Positions 57,715 through 64,000 of a stretch of DNA of 64,000 nt are shown in pieces. Within the stretch, counting starts at the first letter, position 1. Each line of letters begins with the position of its first letter. Position numbers and translations under genes: made by a program. The notes under the pieces were generated by a model. The model saw nothing but the letters and a program-made list of their open reading frames with translations, searched no databases and was not told the origin of the DNA. Source of the DNA: Guyanagaster necrorhizus (Eukaryota > Basidiomycota > Agaricomycetes > Agaricales > Physalacriaceae); NCBI RefSeq assembly GCF_019112545.1, contig NW_025064891.1, forward strand, positions 399,311 through 463,310, given 5' to 3'.

Positions 57715-60025
57715 TCATGTATGTTGATGACGAGTTGCATCTTGCGTATGATAAGGACTACTGAGCGAAGGGTGGGAGAGATGAGAATCTGCCGGAGAGC
57801 TTAATGGCGTAAATGACCATCTCCGTGGTAGAAGGTTTCCAAAATTTGTAGAAGCAGAGTCGCGCTTGTTCACGTTTTGTTCGCCCTCCGCTGAAGGAGG
57901 CGTCAACGGCGTATGCGGCTCGTTAATTTCGGGATCTAATGGGATGTTTTGTTCTGGCGTTGCGTTTTTGGGACGAAGGAGGTCAGGGAATGATGACCCA
58001 CGGTCATCTTTTTCCACCATTGCGTCGTTGGCAGATCCCTCATGCTGCGAAGTGTCCTGCTTCGTCCATAGCTGCTGGATACCGCAGTGTAAGACAAAAT
58101 TAATAACCACCACGATGACTGCCACAGAATATATGACAGCCATAACGATGCCTATGGCCACTCTTGGAATCGCGTCGACAGCGAGGCGCTCAACGAATGC
58201 AATCATTAGGCCAGTGCAAACCAAGCGCACGATAGCCAGGTACGACGCGAGTACGTCTGCGCCTCGAGTCCTGTGCGGACGAAGGACAAAAACACTCGTC
58301 ATGACGCCGACTTCTACGGTCAAAAATAGGATTATTTGTGCCAAGCCGCTCGCTTTAGCAAATACGATGAAGATCGCTTTCAGATAAACACAAGCCAGCG
58401 ATATTAGGAAGAAAAAGTAGCGGGCAGTGCGGTACTGCGCATAGAGCGGACCGTGGGATGAAATGATTGCAGGACGGGAATAGAGGGCGTACGCCTTGGA
58501 CTGGTGCGCAGTACGCATGACGATGAAGGCGGAATATCCCGTGCCACATGCTACGGCAAGGAACGCAATGACAGATAAGAGAATCGATAGCCACGAATCT
58601 TTGAGGGTCCACTGATAAAAAGCAAAAACAACGATGGGATAAAGAAATAAAAGACCCTAGGAAGCTGTGTCAGACCTGCGCTCCTAACAAGAACGACATA
58701 CATACCAGTCGCAATGACCAAACTCTGACGAGTGATGAGTACAAAGCCTTGAGTTCAACCCGTCGTTCCGCCCTTCCTAAACGGAAACGATGCATTGCCA
58801 GCAAGCCAACATATCCGAGACCAAAAACTGCTAATGCGATGGCGGTAAGTATGAGAGCGGCGAAAAACACTGTCATGAAAGCGTTGGCCGTGGCAATGTG
58901 TATCGAGTTGGTATATATAGGGACGCCAGCGTCTAGGACGTTTGAAGACGATGATGTTACGGTCGCAACACCTTCTGTAGAAAGAATCTTTATTTGTTCA
59001 AAAATGCCTGAGGATGATCTGCGGCCTAGATTAAGGGGGGAAAAGCCTGAAGACGCGGTGTTGGTACTGATGAGGCTTTGATCATTGTATGGGCTCAGCT
59101 TGCGATTAACGAAAGCTATGGCAGATCCGGAGGTCGAGTTTGCCATCCTGCCTCCGGTGATGTATCGCATATGATCTATGGTGTTTTGTTCCGAGGATGA
59201 AGGCACTAGGCCGATGGCCCATGCAAAGTTGAGTGCGAATGCTCGGTAAACAGAAGGGTAGTTGAGGTCCAGAAGGGCACTTGATGCAATCGTCTGGTAT
59301 AAATAAAGCAGATCCAGAAACCGACAGGGTGCCAGGGCTGTGGGCGAGAGTGACTGCCAGACCGCCGATATCAAGGCGGCAATGGCAACACCCGCTGTAC
59401 TCCATGTAACTGCAGGCTGGTGTGTTGACCACCCATTTGACAGAGTGGCTTGCACGCAAGCTTTAAGATCGCCTGTTCCTACTTCTAACAGGGATAGCTG
59501 AGCATACCCCTCAAGGTCGGGTACTTTGAAAGCTATCCCCGGTATTTTGTCGGCCACGTTTAGTGATGAAGGCAGTGACAGGGTGTCAGATCCTACGAAG
59601 TTGTACTGTGGCAGGGGACAAAGGGCACCACCGAGGATGTCGCAAAGATCGATGGTGACATTGACAGGAGTTAGGCCATAGACATTAAGTAGCAGATTCG
59701 CTGTAACATTAACGTTCTCTTCCTGGGGAGAGGATGAGAGCTTCTGGATCGCAGAACATACACATACTTACGACACTGGATGCTGAGATGTTGAAGAAAA
59801 CTGATTCGTTCTTGTTGAAATACACCATGTCGAATTGCTGGACCAGCAAAGTCTCTGGAGGGTCGCAATAGGTCACGGAAGAGGTGACTGTGAAATAGTC
59901 AGGAGAACGGGAAGTAAAATATGCCTGGAGCACGCACACAAAATCTCGTCTCGTGCATATGAAACAGAGGCTGTCAATAGGGTCGTTAGAGCGATAGCTC
60001 GCAACCAGGCGAGACCAGGCGACAT
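57715..60025 (-). CDS. FLC/TRP-like membrane protein
   Basis: This belongs to the fungal TRP-like family that includes yeast Flc1-3 and fission yeast Pkd2. Roles proposed for the family are flavin transport, calcium handling and cell-wall integrity. The start at 60025 gives a signal peptide (MSPGLAWLRAIALTTLLTAS). An ML-like lumenal domain follows (AYFTSRSPDYFTVTSSVTYC, LLVQQFDMVYFNKNESVFFN, TPVNVTIDLCDILGGALCPL, AYAQLSLLEV-type sequence). Several membrane helices come next (VTWSTAGVAIAALISAVW, AFMTVFFAALILTAIALA, LYPIVVFAFYQWTLKDSWLS, IVFAKASGLAQIILFLTVEV, AIGIVMAVIYSVAVIVVVIN). A cytosolic tail ends at 57715. Seven to nine helices are expected. A 41-nt intron lies right after the signal-peptide codons. 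Confidence 0.85.
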
Positions 60026-60416
60026 GGATAGCAGACGATAGAAAGGAAAATAAGGAGAAAGGACGGTAAAAATAAGGAGAGAAGGGAGAGGGCAGGACCT
60101 GATTTCAGTCAAGGTTAGTCACGGGCTGCAGCCATTGTTCCCACTTACGGAAAAACTATTGTCTTGAATGCGGTTGTCGTCGTCGGTTACTGTTGCCAAC
60201 GATTATCGATATCGAGGTGGAACAAAACGAGGAAAAGTCTGTATCCCTTTTTCCTAAATATGACTGTCAGTAGTACAGAACGAAGCGGGCTCCACGCTGG
60301 CTGCAGTGGCGTACTGCTGATAATTGTCACAGCGATATTTCCATCACGCAGTCACACTATAGTCACACAGTCGGGACTAACCGGTAGGACGCACCACCAC
60401 CACCACCACCATCACC
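60026..60416. promoter_or_regulatory. Divergent promoter of the FLC-like gene and ATP5
   Basis: This 391-bp head-to-head interval contains a (CAC)n tract just before the ATP5 start. No specific factor site can be asserted. Confidence 0.45.
60391..60416 (+). repeat. (CAC)n tract before the ATP5 start codon
   Basis: CAC triplets (CACCACCACCACCACCACCA) run into the ATG at 60417. In the 5' UTR the tract may affect translation. It reads as poly-His in one frame but lies upstream of the start. Confidence 0.7.
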
Positions 60417-61163
60417 ATGTTACTTTCGTCTGCTGCTCGTGCAGTCAAGTCTGCTCCTGCATTTGGCCGTCGCTCAGCATCTGCGATATCTACTAAATAT
60501 GCTAGCGCTGCATTTGGTGCCGCCCTGGCAAAATCTTCCCAAACACTCACCAAAGTCGAGGCCGACCTTGCTAGCGTGTCCAAACTCATAAATGGCGACG
60601 CCGAAGTCAGGGAATTTGTTTACAACCCTACTCTTTCAGCCAAGCATCGTGCAGCGTCCCTAACTGCTGTTTTTTCCTCTTTGGATGCCGGCGCAAAGAA
60701 GGATCCTACCTCCGAAATCACCAAGAATTTGTTGGCCGTTTTGTCGGAGAACGGAAGGTTGGGAGAATTGGAGGCAGTGATTGAGAGCTTCAATGCATTA
60801 GCCGCAGAGCACAGGGGAGAACTCACCGTCATTGTCACTTCTGCCGCCCCTCTTCCGAGAGATATTTTGACGCGACTCGAGACGACATTGAAGCAATCGC
60901 AGGCCGCTCAAAAGGCTCAGGTTCTCAAGATCACCAATAAGGTATGTTGTCAATATAACAACCGTTATTTTTTTCTTGACACCTTGTCGTAGGTTAATCC
61001 TACTGTGCTGGGCGGTATCGTAGTCGATTTTGGTGACAAGACCATCGATTTGAGTGTCCAATCCCGAGTCACCAAGCTTAACAGCGTTCTTCAACGCAAG
61101 TATTCTTCTTCATACATATTTGCTGGTCGTACTGATGGTTTATCACCTTCAGAATCGGTATAA
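60417..61163 (+). CDS. ATP5: ATP synthase subunit OSCP (ATP5), mitochondrial
   Basis: OSCP joins the F1 head of ATP synthase to the peripheral stalk. The leader MLLSSAARAVKSAPAFGRRS is a mitochondrial presequence. The mature protein has YASAAFGAALAKSSQTLTKV, LASVSKLINGDAEVREFVYN, PTLSAKHRAASL, LSENGRLGELEAVIESFNAL, AEHRGELTVIVTSAAPLP and, after an intron, NPTVLGGIVVDFGDKTIDLS. The C-terminus LNSVLQQSV matches the family ending. Its last intron (61096-61152) starts with GC: CAA C|GCAAGT...TTCAG|AA, a GC-AG intron, and only this join gives the conserved end. The length of about 210 residues is normal. The gene is head-to-head with the FLC-like gene. Confidence 0.95.
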
Positions 61164-61550
61164 TTTGTCCTGTCGTACTGATAGAAATGCATAAGATCGC
61201 AACGAGTCATTTACTGAAGGCGTGATATCCGCTAGTTCCATAAGGATAGTTCTTCACGGCATTTCAAAACTCTTTCCAAGCCCTCCTTCGTACTCCTAGA
61301 GTGCGCTTTGATTCTGGAAACCTTGGGGCCGTTTCGAGACCATCAAGTAGTCTTAGCACCGGGCAACGACCGTGTCATTATGCTTTTATTCTAAGTGAAG
61401 TATTTTCTATTTGTAGCAACGCTCTGTAAAATTTCTCTCTCTGATGTATCTTAGCTGATCCGTCCGTTAATTTAGTTGCATCTTCATTGCGGTGAAATCG
61501 AGGAATGTGCGTTGATTGCATCTCCGGTTGCTCAGTAGGAATCAATGAGG
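61164..61550. other. Intergenic: ATP5 3' flank
   Basis: This spacer of about 390 bp is AT-rich near 61380-61470. I see no gene before the weak coding signal that begins near 61551. Confidence 0.4.
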
Positions 61551-62203
61551 TGTTCTGGCCTTCACTCGACGGGCTTTTGGTGTTGGTTATGCTAGCGACG
61601 CTTCGTTTCTATATTGGTCTTTTAAGTTACGCAAGTATATCCTTCGACAACTGCTCTTAGGTGATCCTGACATGGTGAGTCAATCGTGTCCCTTGTAGGG
61701 TTTTACTCTGCCTTGATTAAGGTATCCGATCGTAGCTTCTCTCGAAAGAATATCTACCTTACTTCGAAGTACGTGTGGGTACCTCACAGACACACCGCGG
61801 CGATTCACTTGCCTTCTTTTTTTTCGAGTCGTTCATGGTTGATGACCTAGACGTTACGAGTCTGGAGTTGATTTACGACGCCACTTTCCCTCCGGGACAG
61901 ACTCTCTGGCGTGTGGTCTTCGAGATTCAGTTTGCGATTGTGAATTTCAAGAAGAAAGTTTGTATTCTACCGGCATTCTTATGTAGATTCTCAAGCTAAC
62001 TGTTTTATTATCAGTATCGTGTGTTTCCACAAGAAGATTGGCAAGATCCGCGTGGTGGTCCGGCCAGACGTTATAAAGCAGATGTAATGAACAGTGCTGC
62101 ATCCAGCAGTCTCTGCAATGTCTTGCGCCAAGATTCCATTCATATTTCTAGCAACGCTAGGACTACAAATCACAGTAACGCCCCCGCATCCCCCTCCCAG
62201 TAG
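61551..62203 (+). CDS. Uncharacterised coding signal upstream of ICMT, possibly partial or decayed
   Basis: A frame can be joined across short introns. It reads AFGVGYASDASFLYWSFKLR, KYILRQLLLGDPDM, then (61-nt intron 61675-61735) LLSKEYLPYFE, then a 60-nt intron or read-through, FMVDDLDVTSLELIYDATFP, WRVVFEIQFAIVNFKKK and (after an intron) YRVFPQEDWQDPRGGPARRY. The stretch is coherent and rich in aromatic residues, and the splice sites are canonical. However, no start codon is secure. The frame also runs on past 62118 to a stop at 62201-62203, overlapping the ICMT gene in another frame on the same strand. It may be a small gene ending there, a gene whose 3' part is misassembled, or a decayed gene. 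I recognise no family. Confidence 0.35.
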
Positions 62204-62919
62204 CAGCGAAAAAGCACCGTCAACAGGCCTGGAGTTTATCGTACAACAACGGCTTGGCCCCTTGCTAGTAAAGGCGAGTTCTGCTACCTTCCACAATATC
62301 CTTAATAACAACGACATGAAGATAATTTGTTGGCTAGGAGCAATCGCCGAGACGACAGTAATTGTCACTCGCTCAGTCCCCGAAAATGATCTGTCTCGCA
62401 GCGTACTTTCAGCCTTGGTTATCACCGGAAGCGCTGACCAGATACGCATAACGCCGCACTTCTTGCTGGGCATTTTCCTAACCACTCTTGGGGGATACAT
62501 TCGGTACCGCTGTTACAAGGAACTGGGAAGACTCTTTACATTTGAGATGAGCATCAGGGAAGGCCACGAATTGATTCGTACGGGTCCGTACGCTATAGTC
62601 CGGCACCCGGGCTACTCTGGCGTAATATGTGCGATCCTGGGTATCGTACTATGGCACGCTTCATCCGTGAGTCCTTCTTGTGCAGCTTCTCATAATGACT
62701 AACCATATGTAGGGCTCCTGGACACGAACCTGTGGAGCTCTAGAAATAACGTCCTGTCGACTCTTGGCCCTCACTTTTCTCACTCTGGTCACGATCATAG
62801 TTGTGGGGCTCTTGAGACGTATGCCGAAGGAGGATGAAGCGCTGAAGAAGGAATTCCCAGAAGAGTGGGCTGATTGGGCTGAAAAGGTTCCTTGTAGATT
62901 GCTACCTGGCGTGTACTAA
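62118..62919 (+). CDS. ICMT-family (isoprenylcysteine carboxyl methyltransferase-like) membrane protein
   Basis: Enzymes of this family sit in the endoplasmic reticulum and methylate the C-terminal prenylcysteine of proteins such as Ras and fungal pheromones. The start MSCAKIPFIFLATLGLQITV is a hydrophobic first helix. Then come WLGAIAETTVIVTRS, FLLGIFLTTLGGYIRYRCYK, the conserved core RTGPYAIVRHPGYSGVICAI and, after one intron, the tail RMPKEDEALKKEFPEEWADWA, with the E-E-F-W signature of the C-terminal catalytic helices. The HPGYSG motif and the EEF...W tail are diagnostic. Agaricomycetes often carry several ICMT paralogues, so this may not be the Ste14 orthologue. ATG at 62118 was chosen over upstream non-ATG codons. 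Confidence 0.85.
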
Positions 62920-63089
62920 TAATTTATCATCCGCGGAAGTAGATGAGTTTAAACACTGTTCACCTTTGTAAATATATATTTTTTATCAAATCGTGGAGTG
63001 ACGTTGATCACCTGAGAACCCTGAGAACGCGTTGGGCTGCAGCTGCCACCTGCCTCTTGAAGCTCTGCCACGTACATCCCCCGGTCGGA

Positions 63090-64000
63090 ATGAAAGAAGA
63101 GTCCGGTTAGTTGAATCCTTTTCGTACAATCTGAGTCTTGATTTACCTTTCGGCTTTCCTTATAGTAACGTGGTACGCACTCGACGCGTGTCTTTTTTAC
63201 TTAACTCACAATATCAAGTCCTATATGCTCTCGACGCGTCTTGGAACGTGACATCAACGCCCATATAGATGATGGATGTCCAGATCCACCGTCTTCCTCA
63301 CAGGGGCACCACTCCCAGGAGCTGGCACCTATTTTCACGATGAAGAAAAAAATAAAGGCTGATAATACTACTTCTGGAACACCTCGCAACAATAAACGCT
63401 CTGTGGCTGAAGCCCAGTCATCACCCACTCCTGTAGCATCTAAGCGCACGAAAATCTCGTCCTCTCTTCGGAGTGTGGCCCCATTGGCCGAGAGAATGCG
63501 CCCTGCGAATCTGGAAGAGTTTATAGGACACTCTCATTTAACCTCACCTGATTCATTATTCATGAGCGGCGTAGCCAATGGTTCCCTTGGCAGTATGATA
63601 TTTTGGGGTCCTCCAGGGTGCGTTCATCTATCCTTCCAAACGTACTGCTAAACCTCCTCATGACTTCCGCTCAAAGCTGCGGTAAAACGACGCTGGCCAG
63701 ACTTTTTGCGAGACGGACGAGATCAGTCTTCAAAGAACTAAGTGCAACTGTTGTGGGGATCAGTGAGGTCCGCGCCGTTTTCGAGGAAGCTAAGAATACA
63801 CTATCCTTGACCGGAAGGTTGTTCGATGAAAATTTCCCTATTGAACCTTGCTAATCTTTTGACCAGGAGGACGATCTTATTTTTGGATGAGGTTCATAGA
63901 TTCAACAAGGCGCAACAGGTGAGTTTAAACATCTTTTTCAGACAAATACAGTTGATATTGTCTGGCCCTGGGCCAGGACATCTTCTTGCCGTTTGTCGAG
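63090..64000 (+). CDS. MGS1: MGS1/WRNIP1-type AAA ATPase, 5' part (runs off the right edge)
   Basis: Mgs1/WRNIP1 is a ubiquitin-binding AAA ATPase that associates with replication forks and DNA polymerase delta. Splicing three exons gives MKEESVTCPICSRRVLERDI followed by NAHIDDGC, a Rad18-type UBZ zinc finger (CxxC...HxxxC). A 7-nt microexon (63166-63172) supplies part of the first Cys codon. After a Ser/Lys-rich linker (KRTKISSSLRSVAPLAERMR) come LEEFIGHSHL, Walker A GPPGCGKTTLARLFARRT (an intron splits it), SATVVGISEVRAVFEEAKNT and Walker B LFLDEVHRFNKAQQ. The window ends inside the next exon (DIFLPFVE). The remaining AAA lid and C-terminal domain lie outside. Confidence 0.9.

Noticed and set aside
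60391..60420. Poly-His-like codons next to a start codon, suggesting a vector tag
   Set aside because: The CAC tract lies in the 5' UTR of a natural ATP5 gene with normal fungal flanks and introns, so it is a natural (CAC)n repeat.

Overview
The window is eukaryotic DNA from a filamentous fungus, most probably an Agaricomycete (mushroom or polypore class basidiomycete). The genes are dense and found on both strands, and nearly all are cut by GT-AG introns of about 45-60 nt. The proteins are fungal types: a betaine-lipid synthase, an FLC/TRP-like channel, a LIM-RhoGAP, PSR-type phosphatases and a fungal DUF7330-type membrane protein. I see no rRNA, tRNA, CRISPR array, transposon or prophage. 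I built the gene models by joining ORF segments by hand at splice sites that keep the reading frame. About 33 protein genes can be supported, plus one ambiguous locus.

Layout. 0-8 kb: end of a lysophospholipase (+), an HMMR/RHAMM-like coiled-coil protein (-), RNA polymerase I subunit RPA43 (-) divergent from the mitochondrial import subunit PAM16 (+), and a BTB protein (+). 8-18 kb: a long LIM-LIM-coiled coil-C1-RhoGAP protein (-), the betaine-lipid synthase BTA1 (-) and RAD23 (-). 18-26 kb: a leucine-rich-repeat protein, an ARF6-type GTPase, a cysteine synthase and a PSR1-type phosphatase, all +. 26-36 kb: a membrane/coiled-coil protein, a probable TPP1/Tpz1-like telomere protein and a bZIP factor, all -, then a second PSR1-type phosphatase (+). 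36-47 kb: a probable mitochondrial protein of unknown function (-), a small membrane protein (+), MMS2 (-) divergent from HSE1 (+), an unknown serine-rich protein (+) and ribosomal protein S2 (-). 47-57 kb: ornithine decarboxylase antizyme, an SMR-domain protein, a cysteine-rich membrane protein, an unknown Ser/Pro-rich protein, bleomycin hydrolase and a DUF7330-like membrane protein, all +. 57-64 kb: a mitochondrial-type J-protein (-), an FLC/TRP-like channel (-), the ATP synthase OSCP subunit (+), an ambiguous locus plus an ICMT-family methyltransferase (+), and the 5' part of the MGS1/WRNIP1 AAA ATPase (+).

The genes are mostly unrelated housekeeping functions, not one pathway. Some themes recur: genome maintenance and ubiquitin (RAD23, MMS2, MGS1, the TPP1-like protein), mitochondria (PAM16, OSCP, the J-protein, the unknown gene at 36-39 kb) and membrane lipid or traffic (lysophospholipase, BTA1, ARF6, HSE1, FLC). 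I found no clear new multi-gene system. The most notable signals are a programmed +1 frameshift site in the antizyme gene, a 7-nt microexon that completes a zinc-finger cysteine in MGS1, an apparently non-canonical GA-AG intron in RAD23, a GC-AG intron in ATP5, the duplicated PSR phosphatases and the SQ-rich telomere-protein candidate.
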